Origin: Marinagarivorans algicola
GTDB taxonomy: Bacteria; Pseudomonadota; Gammaproteobacteria; Pseudomonadales; Cellvibrionaceae
Length of the DNA: 64,000 nt
Direction of reading: 5' to 3'
Assembly: GCF_001292705.1 (NCBI RefSeq)
Contig: NZ_LGAK01000021.1
Span: 27,275 to 91,274, forward strand
Position numbers and translations under genes: made by a program
Notes under the pieces: model-generated
Databases searched by the model: none
The model's input: the letters and a program-made list of their open reading frames with translations, nothing else
Told to the model about the DNA's origin: nothing
Shown here: positions 25,631 to 35,311 of the stretch, piece after piece
Layout of the letters: each line of letters opens with the position of its first letter
Numbering within the stretch: position 1 is the stretch's first letter

Positions 25631-27859
25631 TTAATGATTGGTGCTTGCGTTATTTGTTTTATCTCGGCGCAGTCCCGATACTACTTCTTCTAATGCGGAG
25701 TTAAATATTTTATTATCATTTTCAATGGTAGTCATTTGGCCATTTTTAATGGCATCGACCAGTCCTGGCATACCTAACTGTACGACTTTAATACCATTTC
25801 TGTTAATAAAAATATAGTTGTTGGTTTGCTTTATGATAGCCGCTAAGCGGCATCTTATAATACCCCTACCTGGCTCATGCCAGTTAAAAGCCATACCTCG
25901 ACTAAAAGTGAATATTTGTTGCTCTATTTCGGCATCAGTGTGCAGGGGAGTATGCGGGGTACTGGTATTCAGCCTTGTCGAAGACGATGAGCTATCGACA
26001 CTGATTTTGGATGAGATTGGCGCTGCTTGTACTGGACTAGGTTGTTCGGTACGTGTGATTGAATTATCGTTTTTGAGTGTCGGTATAGATGAGATTGTGT
26101 GGGCGTGCTCGATATTATGTGGATTAGGGTTTTCAGCGGTTTGCGTGTTTTTAAGTGTAAAGTCCTTAGGTGCTTCTTGACCCGCTAGGCAGGTGCGTAA
26201 CGTCTGATTAAGTGCTTCGATCATTTCTGCTGCATCAAATACGCTATGTGTGCAAAGCGCTAGGCACTGTTGTATTTCTATAAAAATCAGAGGTAGTTGT
26301 TGCGCTCTATTGATTTTTTCTTTGGTGTTCGTGCAAGGCGTTGCTAATCGGCTAAGTCTTTGAAGTAGCGCTATATGCTGTTTCCATTGGGTTGACTGGG
26401 TGCCATTATTCAGTGCGCAAACAGTCAGTACTTCTCGCCATAATGTATTGGCAAATAAAACAATAATAGTCGGTGGTTTGAGCTGCTTAATTTGCTCTTT
26501 AATTGCCGAGTTAACGATGGTGTCAATTTTTTGAAGCGTAAGTTTACTCTGAGTGCTCGCCGTGAGGCGAGTACTCAGTAATGATAATTGCTTAACGGTA
26601 CGAGGCTGCTGCCGAAGTTTTTTTAATGCTCGTGTAAAAATCTCGATATCAGAGCTAAAGTTTTCACAAATGTCAGCGGTGATATTATCAACGCATCGAA
26701 TAATAGGACTGTTGAGCTTAGGATCATTGCTGTGCTGCCAATCTAAGGCAAAGGTGACTATTTCATTAATTAGCACTCTAAAGGGGTGTTGACTGGTGGT
26801 AAAAAATGACTTATCAATCATTGTTATTTTCAAAGTGGGAATTAATAATCGATGAATATAACCTTTTATAATAGTGTCAATATTTTTATGCCGAGTTGTG
26901 ATGGCAAACATCACATTGACCAGTTTAATGAGCTCTAGTGTGCGAGTAGATATCTGACCGTGAATGGCTAGGCGGCTCTGTATATTCGTGAGCAACTGAA
27001 TCGTTGCACCAGAGTGATGTGTGGTTGTTTGGGCGAGTTCACGCTGTGCAATATCTAATATTCTGAGTTGATCTTTAGGTGTTATTTCTTGCGATTTTTT
27101 GTTATTTTTTAGTGTGTTTTGTAGTATGGATGCTGTGACATCATCAAAGCAGTAGCGGTTATTTTCTTGTTTTTTTTGAAGGATTAATTGCGTGACTTGC
27201 TGGCCTGAAAAGTGTTTGTCAGTGGGATCGGTGGCAGGGATATTATAGGCGTTGAGTTGTTGCTCTAGGCCTTCATAAACTGCTTCAAGCGAGTTAAGAA
27301 CGATATCATTAAAGGCCTTTTTTACGCACATCAGAGCCTCTGGAGGTAGCGCTAAATGCTGTATTTGCGTGCGAAAAAATGCACTTAAAACAGGTCGCGA
27401 CATGATGTTTTGATCGGTAACACGGTGTGCTAATGCGCTATGAATACGAGCCATTAAATGATTTAACGCTCTGACTTCGCCCGACCGATTGTGTTTGTCA
27501 GAGGTGACGCTGGTTGTGGTAATGGGTGATTGAGTATGAGTTTGCGCACTCATAAAATGACTAAAAGACATATCAATATGATTAAGGAAAGCCCGAATAA
27601 AAGTCTTTTTTTGTGCTCTCAACGTGTGACTTACCTCAAAAAGCTGTCTTTCGAGGTGTTGATGAGCGGCCGTATCTGCAGCAAAAAAAATAGCTTCATC
27701 GGCTCGTTCAAAAAAGACATTGAGCAACGCCTCTAAGACGACTCTGTATTTTTGGTGCACGCAGGCGATACTGGCTGGCAGTTTATTTAACTCTAGGTGA
27801 ATAGGGTTTGCCATCGAGTCGAGCGTTACTATCTCGGCACTGGTGTTAGTCGGGGGCAC
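25631..27859 (-). CDS. DUF1631 family protein
   Basis: 742 residues. The N-terminal block (YRVVLEALLNVFFERADEAI, then QLFEVSHTLRAQKKTFIRAF) and the C-terminal barrel-like segment (GRGIIRCRLAAIIKQTNNYIFINRNGIKVV) are those of DUF1631 proteins of Gammaproteobacteria. The C-terminus recalls the strand pattern of PilZ domains, but I see no RxxxR site, so c-di-GMP binding is not claimed. No signal peptide. The central part is helical with a polar stretch (about residues 575-645). It is encoded on the opposite strand to the motility genes. Function unknown. Confidence 0.8.
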   Translation of the reverse strand: MPPTNTSAEIVTLDSMANPIHLELNKLPASIACVHQKYRVVLEALLNVFFERADEAIFFAADTAAHQHLERQLFEVSHTLRAQKKTFIRAFLNHIDMSFSHFMSAQTHTQSPITTTSVTSDKHNRSGEVRALNHLMARIHSALAHRVTDQNIMSRPVLSAFFRTQIQHLALPPEALMCVKKAFNDIVLNSLEAVYEGLEQQLNAYNIPATDPTDKHFSGQQVTQLILQKKQENNRYCFDDVTASILQNTLKNNKKSQEITPKDQLRILDIAQRELAQTTTHHSGATIQLLTNIQSRLAIHGQISTRTLELIKLVNVMFAITTRHKNIDTIIKGYIHRLLIPTLKITMIDKSFFTTSQHPFRVLINEIVTFALDWQHSNDPKLNSPIIRCVDNITADICENFSSDIEIFTRALKKLRQQPRTVKQLSLLSTRLTASTQSKLTLQKIDTIVNSAIKEQIKQLKPPTIIVLFANTLWREVLTVCALNNGTQSTQWKQHIALLQRLSRLATPCTNTKEKINRAQQLPLIFIEIQQCLALCTHSVFDAAEMIEALNQTLRTCLAGQEAPKDFTLKNTQTAENPNPHNIEHAHTISSIPTLKNDNSITRTEQPSPVQAAPISSKISVDSSSSSTRLNTSTPHTPLHTDAEIEQQIFTFSRGMAFNWHEPGRGIIRCRLAAIIKQTNNYIFINRNGIKVVQLGMPGLVDAIKNGQMTTIENDNKIFNSALEEVVSGLRRDKTNNASTNH

Positions 27860-28160
27860 AATTTACTCCTGCAAATCTAGCGTCACTTTCAATAATTGCC
27901 TAAGTCAAGGTATTAATGATTCCAAAGTGAAATAAAACGCTAAAGGCTTATCTCATTACTTACTCTAACATAAACTAAAGTGCTATTTTTTCGAGTGGTT
28001 AATAATTTGGGATGAGCGTTATATCAATAAAGTATAAGGCTATATTTGCAATGAGGAGGATGCCAGAGGACTGAAGACTAGTGCTTGTCGGTTCTTGAGG
28101 TGGGCTGAGAAGCTAGAGCCAGTAAAATGTTGTATTCGGGGATATTGGTATCCCTATGAC
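27860..28160 (-). other. Gap between the kinase and DUF1631 genes
   Basis: About 300 bases without a gene. GGGATA-TTGG-TATCCC at 28139-28154 is a small perfect hairpin seven bases after the kinase stop, but no T run follows directly, so it is at best a weak terminator. The rest is A/T-rich and presumably holds the promoter of the DUF1631 gene. Confidence 0.35.
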
Positions 28161-30578
28161 TTAACTCACTTTAAAGTGTAGTGATCCTAAGGCTGGACTT
28201 GAGTGTGTTTTATGAATATCGATGCGGTAGCGACCCGCCTTAATGCCTGCGCGGCTTAGGTCGAGTAAAAACTCATATTCGCCTTTAGGACCAGTAATAA
28301 ATAATACTTTGTGGCCAAGCGTTAGGTTGTTTGTCTCATCAATTAACTGGGCGTGTAGTTGCATTTGCTCGGGGGCAAAATTGAGATATTCAAATCTAAA
28401 AAATAATTTGTCGGCCACGGCAATACTGCGTGGTTGTTTGCGGTCGAGGCGAGGCTTGGGTGCCCCTGAGGCTCTGATATTAATAATTTTAGGGCGGTTA
28501 GCAGTTTGATGCTCTTGAATAATCTGTTCTATATCGTGTGCAACGGTTTGTATTGCTTTATCGCGAGAGTGCTCTTGCTGTGCTTCGCTGGCTGCTCTTT
28601 GTGCCTGGCCATAGTGCCCTTGTTGAATAAGTGAGAGCAAATGAGCTTTAAATACAGCGCTTAACTGGTTGCGTTGTTGCACTGCGGATGTGTTGTCTGG
28701 ATCAAGGATTAACAGGCGAGATAATACAGCATAGGCATTTTGGGCTTTAGGGCTATAGATAGCTCCATGTTGTTGATAGCGTTCGGCTTTTTTAAGCAGT
28801 GCTTGAATTTTCTCGGCGTGGGCACTTTGATTAAACAGCTGCGCCTCTAGGTTTAAAGCTGGCTGATAAAAAGGTAATACCGAGAGCGCCAAATACATAA
28901 AACGGCGCGCATTTTTAATGTCTTGCGCGTCTAAAGCATTGCGTGCACTTTGTGTTAGCGATTGGGCAATGCGCGAGAGACCGTCATGAGCAGGCTTAAA
29001 TTCAGGTGCAATGGCCAGTATTGCTTGGTAGCTCGCGGCGGCATTGTGCTCGTTGGGTTCGACGAGTTGTTTGCGTATCCAATATTGCTGGGCCTTTTGC
29101 TGCAGTGACTCGATTTGGCTGCGAAGGGTCATTTGGCTGCGTATATTGTTTAGCATTGCTGTCGTATAGCGAGGAAACAGCGAGACAACCAGTGCCAGCT
29201 GACGCTGAGCCTCTTTGAATTTACCCTGATTAAACAAAGGCATAATGCGGTTTATCTGCTCGTCTGCTAGGGCATTAAGTATATATTGAGTGTCGCTATT
29301 GTTAGGCTCAATCGATAATACTTGACGGTACAGCTCAACTAATTGGGTTAAATGGTGCTCAGATTTCTCGTGATGGTAGCTGCTTTTTGCATGAGTAATA
29401 CGTTGCTGAATACTGCGCAGTGCTTGTTGTTGTTCGGCTGATAGCGGCTTGTCAGCTTTAAGGTTAGATCGTGAGCTTTGCAGGTTTTGCGGCTGACCCA
29501 GCGAGGATTGAGCCTCAATACTACTGGGCTCATAAGTGCTTACCAAGTAGAGCCCGATTGAAACCAGTAAGGTGACACAAGCGCCGGCAGCATACATAGG
29601 CCACTTTATATCCACAATAGTTGGCGGCTCTTGCGAGTGAAATGATAAGGTAAAGTTTTCGGGCTCTTCTTCATGAATCCCGTCGCCATACTGGTGGAGA
29701 GGCTGCTCACCGACCAGTGTTGGCGTGTCAAAATCGACAGGTTCCGAGTGATCGCTTTCGCGGTGCATATTATCCGCTAGTAAGGTCACATCCAGTTCGT
29801 CAAGGGCCGCAATAAACTCGGCACCACTTTGAAAGCGATCATCGGGGTCTTTGGCCATTGATTTATCGATTAGCCATTGCATTTCTCGCAGGTAGGCGGG
29901 TAGCTCGGGAATGGCTTCGGTAATATGCCGAATACCAATAGCCACGGCAGAATCTCCCTCGAAGGGCACGTAGCCTGCGGTCAAATAAAATAAGACAACC
30001 CCGAGGCTATAGAGGTCGGCACGCGGATCAACATCGAGCCCTTTGGCTTGCTCTGGGCTCATATAATGAGGTGTACCTATTGCGGTACCGGCTTGGGTAA
30101 CGCTGATATCGGCTTCGCTGGCACGGGCAATGCCAAAATCCATTAAAACGGCGCGTTTGGTTGCCGCTTCGATCATAATGTTTTCGGGTTTAATATCGCG
30201 ATGTACATACCCTTTAGCTCCCGAAGTATCTAGGGCACTGGCGATATCTTTGACTGCGCGTATTTTTTCTTGGAAAGTCAGTTGCTTGCGGCAGTGTTTA
30301 AGATCCTCACCGTCGATGTATTCCATCGACAGGTAATAGCTACCTTCAAAAAGACCAACATCGTAAACCGTGACAATATTCGGGTGAATTAACTTACTCA
30401 CAATTTGGGCTTCACGCATAAAGCGCTGACCAAAAGCTGGGTCTTCGTTGAGTGCACGCGACATGATTTTGAGCGCAACTTTGCGCTCAAAAATTTCTTG
30501 TACGGCTAAGTAAACGGTTGCCATCCCGCCCTTTCCCAGAGTTTTGCTGATTGTATAGCCTGGGATTTTAACCGTCAT
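28161..30578 (-). CDS. Membrane Ser/Thr protein kinase (Hanks type)
   Basis: 805 residues. The kinase domain occupies about 1-265 with glycine loop GKGGMATVYLA, Lys37, HRDIKPEN (126-133), DFG (147-149) and GTPHYMSPEQAKG, all intact, so it should be active. After a juxtamembrane linker with a DTPTLV motif comes one membrane helix (327-348) and an outer part of about 450 residues with TPR-like helical repeats, ending in a strand-rich domain. PASTA repeats are absent. No phosphatase or FHA gene is adjacent, so substrates cannot be inferred. Confidence 0.92.
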   Translation of the reverse strand: MTVKIPGYTISKTLGKGGMATVYLAVQEIFERKVALKIMSRALNEDPAFGQRFMREAQIVSKLIHPNIVTVYDVGLFEGSYYLSMEYIDGEDLKHCRKQLTFQEKIRAVKDIASALDTSGAKGYVHRDIKPENIMIEAATKRAVLMDFGIARASEADISVTQAGTAIGTPHYMSPEQAKGLDVDPRADLYSLGVVLFYLTAGYVPFEGDSAVAIGIRHITEAIPELPAYLREMQWLIDKSMAKDPDDRFQSGAEFIAALDELDVTLLADNMHRESDHSEPVDFDTPTLVGEQPLHQYGDGIHEEEPENFTLSFHSQEPPTIVDIKWPMYAAGACVTLLVSIGLYLVSTYEPSSIEAQSSLGQPQNLQSSRSNLKADKPLSAEQQQALRSIQQRITHAKSSYHHEKSEHHLTQLVELYRQVLSIEPNNSDTQYILNALADEQINRIMPLFNQGKFKEAQRQLALVVSLFPRYTTAMLNNIRSQMTLRSQIESLQQKAQQYWIRKQLVEPNEHNAAASYQAILAIAPEFKPAHDGLSRIAQSLTQSARNALDAQDIKNARRFMYLALSVLPFYQPALNLEAQLFNQSAHAEKIQALLKKAERYQQHGAIYSPKAQNAYAVLSRLLILDPDNTSAVQQRNQLSAVFKAHLLSLIQQGHYGQAQRAASEAQQEHSRDKAIQTVAHDIEQIIQEHQTANRPKIINIRASGAPKPRLDRKQPRSIAVADKLFFRFEYLNFAPEQMQLHAQLIDETNNLTLGHKVLFITGPKGEYEFLLDLSRAGIKAGRYRIDIHKTHSSPALGSLHFKVS

Positions 30579-30613
30579 TCAATTGCCTTATTGACCAAAA
30601 AAGTATTTAAGGG

Positions 30614-30644
30614 AATGTTAGGTATCCTTTTGACGCCTAACATT
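30614..30644. other. Perfect 9-bp dyad between maeA and the kinase gene
   Basis: AATGTTAGG (30614-30622) faces CCTAACATT (30636-30644) across 13 bases. It lies 36 bases before the kinase start and about 104 bases after the malic enzyme stop (both minus strand). On the minus strand a T run begins about 11 bases past the stem. It could be a maeA terminator or an operator of the kinase gene. Confidence 0.4.
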
Positions 30645-30747
30645 GCGTATTGCCATCATAGCTCATACATTACTGCTTGAGTAGTATTGGCACTTAACGT
30701 GTTTCATGAACGGCTCACATAGATAGTATTTTTGGGTGGATTAAGGT

Positions 30748-32364
30748 CTAAATGTACTTTGGGTCGTACATGTGGCTTGCCACATAAGCCTGTAAGTCTA
30801 ATGGACGTTTGAGTGTGGTTAGTGCTTGCTCAAAAGCTGTTTGTGCGACGGCCACTGCAATCTTTAAGGAAACATCACGAATACGTGTAAGCTTTGGATA
30901 CACCATACCTAATTCGAACTCCTCTTCATTGACGCAATGGGCTAAGGTTTTAGCTGCCGCTAAAAACATATCATCGCTAATCAGAGTGGCTTCTGCGGTG
31001 ATGGCACCTAAGCCAATACCGGGGAAGATATAAGCGTTGTTTCCTTGACCGGGTTGAATTATTTTTCCTTCGTACTCTACTGCATCAAAGGGGCTGCCAC
31101 TGGCAAATATTGCTTTACCGTCACTCCATGCATATGCTTGTTCGGCGGTACATTCAGCTTGTGATGTAGGGTTTGAAAGTGCAAAGATAACAGGGTGCGG
31201 GTTGTGGTCGCACATTTTGCGAATCACGCGTTGGTCAAACGTGCCGGGGCAACCTGTAGCGCCAATCAAAACATCGGGCTGAATCGTATCAATGGCCTCG
31301 ATAAAGTGTAGACCCTCATGTTGATGCGCGTAAGGGCGGTTATGCTCCATTAAGTCATCGCGCCCAGCAACAACCAAGCCTCCCACATCGACAAACCATA
31401 GTTTTTCGAGTGCCTCTTGTTCGCTGCACCCTTCGCGCATGAAGGCCACTTTGAGTAAGTCAGCAATACCGGTTGCGGCTGAGCCTGCCCCTAAAAACAT
31501 GACCGTTAAATCTTTGAAGGCTTTGCCTGTTTTCATGCAGCTGGCATAGACACCTGCTAGCGCGACAGCAGCGGTACCTTGAATATCATCGTTAAAACAC
31601 AGTATTTTATCGCGATAGGTATTAAGTAATGTATAGGCGTTGGGCGTCAAAAAGTCTTCGAATTGGATGAGGGCTTTGGGGTAGGCATCTTGTACGGCTT
31701 GTACAAATTCATCCACTAGCTGGGTGTAGTCTTCACCTCGAATACGCGGGATGGGTGTTCCTAAATAAAGAGGGTCTTCGCGTAAGGTTTGGTTATTGGT
31801 GCCAACATCGAGCATCACGGGTAAGCATTGTGCCGGTGAAATACCGGCACAGGCGGTATAAAGCGCTAGTTTTCCAATAGGAATACCCATGCCGTTAGTG
31901 CCCAAATCCCCCAATCCCAAAATGCGCTCGCCGTCGGTGATAACGATGATGCGAATATCTTTTTCTGGCCAATTATTCAATATCGTGCGTATATCACCTT
32001 TATCGTTGGGGGTAATATAAAAACCGCGAGGTTGCCTAAAAATATGAGCGAATTCGCGACAGGCTTGCCCTACCGTCGGTGTATAGATGATGGGCATGAT
32101 CTCTTCAATATGATCAATGACGAGTCGATAAAAAAGCGTTTCGTTGCGGCACAAGAGCGAATGCATAAATACATAGCGTTCAATATCACTATCTTTACGT
32201 CGGATATTAGCCAGAGCTCTGACCTTATGATCGTCGAGATCGAGTACTGCCGGTGGTAATAGGCCGCGCAAACCTAAAGTTTCGCGCTCTTCATGTGAAA
32301 AAGCTGTGCCTTTATTATTGCGTACATCCGCGAGTAGTTCGAATCCGCGTAAATTGTTGGTCAT
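30748..32364 (-). CDS. maeA: NAD-dependent malic enzyme
   Basis: 538 residues. The malic enzyme N-domain has IMPIIYTPTVGQACREF and the catalytic Tyr; ITDGERILGLGDLG is the family signature. FEDFLTPNA and FNDDIQGTAAV provide metal and catalytic residues, and GAGSAATGIADLL is the dinucleotide loop. This is the large-subunit SfcA/MaeA form without a phosphotransacetylase domain. It oxidises malate to pyruvate and CO2. NAD preference is inferred from similarity to MaeA. A long leader with dyads lies upstream. Confidence 0.93.
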   Translation of the reverse strand: MTNNLRGFELLADVRNNKGTAFSHEERETLGLRGLLPPAVLDLDDHKVRALANIRRKDSDIERYVFMHSLLCRNETLFYRLVIDHIEEIMPIIYTPTVGQACREFAHIFRQPRGFYITPNDKGDIRTILNNWPEKDIRIIVITDGERILGLGDLGTNGMGIPIGKLALYTACAGISPAQCLPVMLDVGTNNQTLREDPLYLGTPIPRIRGEDYTQLVDEFVQAVQDAYPKALIQFEDFLTPNAYTLLNTYRDKILCFNDDIQGTAAVALAGVYASCMKTGKAFKDLTVMFLGAGSAATGIADLLKVAFMREGCSEQEALEKLWFVDVGGLVVAGRDDLMEHNRPYAHQHEGLHFIEAIDTIQPDVLIGATGCPGTFDQRVIRKMCDHNPHPVIFALSNPTSQAECTAEQAYAWSDGKAIFASGSPFDAVEYEGKIIQPGQGNNAYIFPGIGLGAITAEATLISDDMFLAAAKTLAHCVNEEEFELGMVYPKLTRIRDVSLKIAVAVAQTAFEQALTTLKRPLDLQAYVASHMYDPKYI

Positions 32365-32802
32365 TGAGTATCCTTAAGGTCAATCTGCAAGGTTAACGGT
32401 AGAGTGAGATTGCGTTGAATGGTTGCGAGCGGCTGAACACCGGCACCTATGGTGCAAGTATGTCCCTAAAAGGTCGTCTTTGCATAAAAAATGTTGCATT
32501 GTGCGACCTTTTCTGAGGACTGAGTATTACCTATGAGCTCGGGTGGTTATCGAATAACCGTGTATGATGTTTTTTTGATCATAAAAGATGATTGTGTAGC
32601 CATAAAATAGAAATAGGCTTTATCGCGGCGGGTACCGAATATTCATTGTGCATGGGTATTTATCCACCGGATCTTGGGGCGCATGTGGTGTCATCAGTAC
32701 TGGCGAGTTGCTGCAACGTCAAAGTGATAAAATAACATTACTCAAAGCGGAAATTCAATGTTGAGTGTCGTATGATAATGATCTCTATTGCAAGGTGTCG
32801 TT
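32365..32802. promoter_or_regulatory. Divergent maeA-ubiH control region with dyads
   Basis: 438 bases without a gene. A perfect 9-bp dyad, AAAAGGTCG (32468-32476) facing CGACCTTTT (32504-32512), lies 104-148 bases before the maeA start. A compact palindrome GGTTATCGAATAACC (32545-32559) is followed by a T run (32570-32576). These look like a leader hairpin and an operator; the regulators are not identifiable from sequence alone. Confidence 0.4.
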
Positions 32803-34050
32803 ATGCCAATATCTGCTATTTCTCAAGGTCAAAAGATTGCTATTGTTGGAGGCGGCATGGTAGGTGCTGTCACGGCATTGCTACTGTCGCGTTATTTACC
32901 GCATGCCACGATTCAATTATTTGATCGTTTAGCGGGAGGGAGCACTCAAAACGATGAGCAAGCCCCATCAGCGAGGCCTAGTTTTGACGGTCGCTCTACC
33001 GCTATTGCACCTACGACACAGCGGTGTTTTAAACAGCTGGGGCTATGGTCGCAATTGCTCCCACACGCTACGCCTATACATAATATTCATATTTCAGATA
33101 AAGGGCATGCAGGGCAAGGGTTATTTGATCGTTGTGATAATGCGGGTGAGCCTTTAGGGTATGTGGTGCAAAATGCTGGCTTAGGGCCGGTGTTGATGCG
33201 TGCTTTAAGGCAGGCGAACAGGCTCAAAACACATGAGTGTGAAGTGACGGCCGTCAATATCTGTGCAAGCGGTGCGTTATTGACGCTGAGTGATCACTCG
33301 ACTTATTGTGCCGATTTAGTAATTATTGCCGATGGCGCTGATTCACAACTGAGGGGGCAACTGGGTATTACGGCTCGGGTTGATGATTACCAGCAGCACG
33401 CCATAGTCGCTAATGTGCGCCATACTCAAGCGCATGAATTAACGGCCTACGAGCGCTTTACCGCACGAGGCCCAATGGCTTTACTGCCTCTTGGCGGTCA
33501 TGCTAATGCCGTTGAAAGCACGTTGGTATGGACGTGCCCGAGCGCACACTGGCACCATTATCAAACTATGAGCCCGGCTGATAGATTGGTGCAATTACAG
33601 CGGCAATTTGGATTTAGGTTAGGCCATTTCAGTGCCATGAGTGATCCGGCTTTTTATCCGTTACGTCGAGTATTAGCCGACGAGCAGGTGCGCCAACATG
33701 TTGTACTGATGGGCAATGCGGCGCACTTTTTACACCCAGTGGCAGGCCAAGGTTTTAACTTATCAGTACGTGATGCATTAAGGTTGACGGCGGTGTTAAA
33801 AGCGTCTGCCGAGCAAGGCCAATATTTGGGTAGTCTAGATGTGCTGGGTCAGTATGAGCGCGAGCAGGCCGCAGACCAGTATTATACCGTTGGGCTGAGT
33901 CATAGTTTTCATCGGCTATTTACGGGTGCGCCATTACCGGTTCAGCTGGGTAGAACTTTAGGTTTTTTAGCGCTGGAGCTGAACCCTATGATACGCACGC
34001 ACTTTATTGGGCTTTTATCCGGTCAGGCGGTGCCACAAGCAACACTGTAG
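32803..34050 (+). CDS. ubiH: 2-octaprenyl-6-methoxyphenol hydroxylase UbiH
   Basis: 415 residues from the ATG at 32803 (AAGGTG five bases upstream). FAD-binding GxGxxG is IVGGGMVGAV; the second site is the ADGADSQLR segment, and the GNAAHFLHPVAGQGFNL motif is that of UbiH/UbiF/VisC flavin monooxygenases. GRSTAIAPTTQRCFKQLGLW and NIHISDKGHAGQG match UbiH rather than its paralogues. It hydroxylates the ring in ubiquinone synthesis. It has no ubi neighbour here; the pepP-ubiH-visC arrangement common elsewhere is absent from the window. Confidence 0.88.
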   Translation: MPISAISQGQKIAIVGGGMVGAVTALLLSRYLPHATIQLFDRLAGGSTQNDEQAPSARPSFDGRSTAIAPTTQRCFKQLGLWSQLLPHATPIHNIHISDKGHAGQGLFDRCDNAGEPLGYVVQNAGLGPVLMRALRQANRLKTHECEVTAVNICASGALLTLSDHSTYCADLVIIADGADSQLRGQLGITARVDDYQQHAIVANVRHTQAHELTAYERFTARGPMALLPLGGHANAVESTLVWTCPSAHWHHYQTMSPADRLVQLQRQFGFRLGHFSAMSDPAFYPLRRVLADEQVRQHVVLMGNAAHFLHPVAGQGFNLSVRDALRLTAVLKASAEQGQYLGSLDVLGQYEREQAADQYYTVGLSHSFHRLFTGAPLPVQLGRTLGFLALELNPMIRTHFIGLLSGQAVPQATL

Positions 34051-34065
34051 GTGTGTAGGGCGCTT

Positions 34066-34896
34066 TTATTGGCCACTTGGAGAGTGCTTAGCGGCATGGC
34101 AGTCTTGTAAATAGCGTGTAATCGCTTGACTAGCGGCCATAAAACCAAAGCTGCCTGTTAACATGGTGGCAGAGCCAAACCCGCCGGCACAATCGAGTTT
34201 TACCCCTTCACTCATGCCCTTTTTATTCTGGCATACGCTACCATCTTGTTGTGGGTAGCGCATCTGTTCACGTGAATACACCGCATCGACCCGAAATTTC
34301 CTTTTTGTATTGCGCTCAAAATTGTAGTGTCGATGTAACATGTTGCGCACTTTAGCCAATAAGGGGTCGGAGATGGTGCGACCTAAATCATTTACCGCAA
34401 TTTGCGCGGGATCTATTTTGCCACCAGACGAGCCAGTCATAATCAGTCGTTGCTTACGATAGATACAATGTGCCGCTAAGGCTGCCTTAACATTGGCCGA
34501 ATCGATAGCATCAATAATAATATGATGCTCACAGGTGATGAGTTGGTTAAGGTTCTTAGGTGTTAAAAAATCTTCATGCGAGTGCACGGTGATTTCGGGA
34601 TTGATGTCTTTTAGGCGTGCGCACAATACGGCATTTTTTTGTTGGCCGAGCGTAGACGCTAATGCATGCAGCTGACGATTGCTATTGGTGATGCAAATAT
34701 CATCAAGCTCAATCAATGTTAATGTGCCAACGGCACTGCGCGCTAAAGCTTCTGCCACCCAAGATCCGACGCCGCCTAACCCAACGATGGTCATATGTGC
34801 GTTGGCTAATTGGGTGAGAGCTTCTTGGCCATACAGGCGCGCAACGCCTCCAAATCGTTGTTGGTAAGCGGTGCTCAGTGGCGGAAGGTTGTCCAT
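34066..34896 (-). CDS. tcdA: tRNA threonylcarbamoyladenosine dehydratase TcdA
   Basis: 276 residues from the ATG at 34894-34896, which has AAGGAG six bases upstream; the open frame extends 22 codons further without support. The E1-like fold shows MTIVGLGGVGSWVAEALARS, the ATP-binding loop, and NSNRQLHAL. The conserved C-terminal blocks DPAQIAVNDLGRTISDPLLA and YSREQ are those of CsdL/TcdA. It cyclises t6A to ct6A in tRNA. It is convergent with ubiH (15 bases apart). Confidence 0.93.
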   Translation of the reverse strand: MDNLPPLSTAYQQRFGGVARLYGQEALTQLANAHMTIVGLGGVGSWVAEALARSAVGTLTLIELDDICITNSNRQLHALASTLGQQKNAVLCARLKDINPEITVHSHEDFLTPKNLNQLITCEHHIIIDAIDSANVKAALAAHCIYRKQRLIMTGSSGGKIDPAQIAVNDLGRTISDPLLAKVRNMLHRHYNFERNTKRKFRVDAVYSREQMRYPQQDGSVCQNKKGMSEGVKLDCAGGFGSATMLTGSFGFMAASQAITRYLQDCHAAKHSPSGQ

Positions 34897-35040
34897 GGAT
34901 GCTCCTTTATAGCGGCGTGATCGCTGTTCTATGATGATGGGCGAGTCTTTTACGGTATTCATGTGTATTTGGCAACTTTTTGTCTGTATTTGCGCGCGTT
35001 CATCATGGTGATTCGTTGGCGATGGCTATACACCTGTGCG

Positions 35041-35156
35041 GTATCTACGACCTTGTCCTCAAATAGCATCAAAAGGAGCTGAGTGCTTAAATACCCAGAA
35101 AACAATCCATCAGCACCCTTATCAGATGATTTTTTTCAGCTCGGCTGAATAGTTGC
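35041..35156 (+). repeat. Dispersed repeat, copy B
   Basis: TATCTACGAC (35042-35051) is shared with copy E; TGCTTAAAT, CCAGAAAACAATCCATCAGC and TTATCAGATGATTTTTTTCA follow the family core. The right end is the perfect hairpin TTCAGC-TCG-GCTGAA (35135-35149), then TAGTTGC. The large GCGCTTAAAT hairpin is eroded, leaving only one arm. It lies in the 415-base gap between the divergent genes tcdA and the GGDEF/EAL gene. The left boundary is uncertain. Confidence 0.6.
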
Positions 35157-35311
35157 GTCCGCGCTAGCCAGAAACATAAACACCGTGTGATTGGCGTATA
35201 GAGCTTCATGATCTCGGTGTCACCGCTTGTCTGATCTTTGAATCAGTGCTTGTATGGTGACCTATGATTAGGAGGTTGATTATCGCCATTTAAAAATGAT
35301 TTGGGTCTTTC

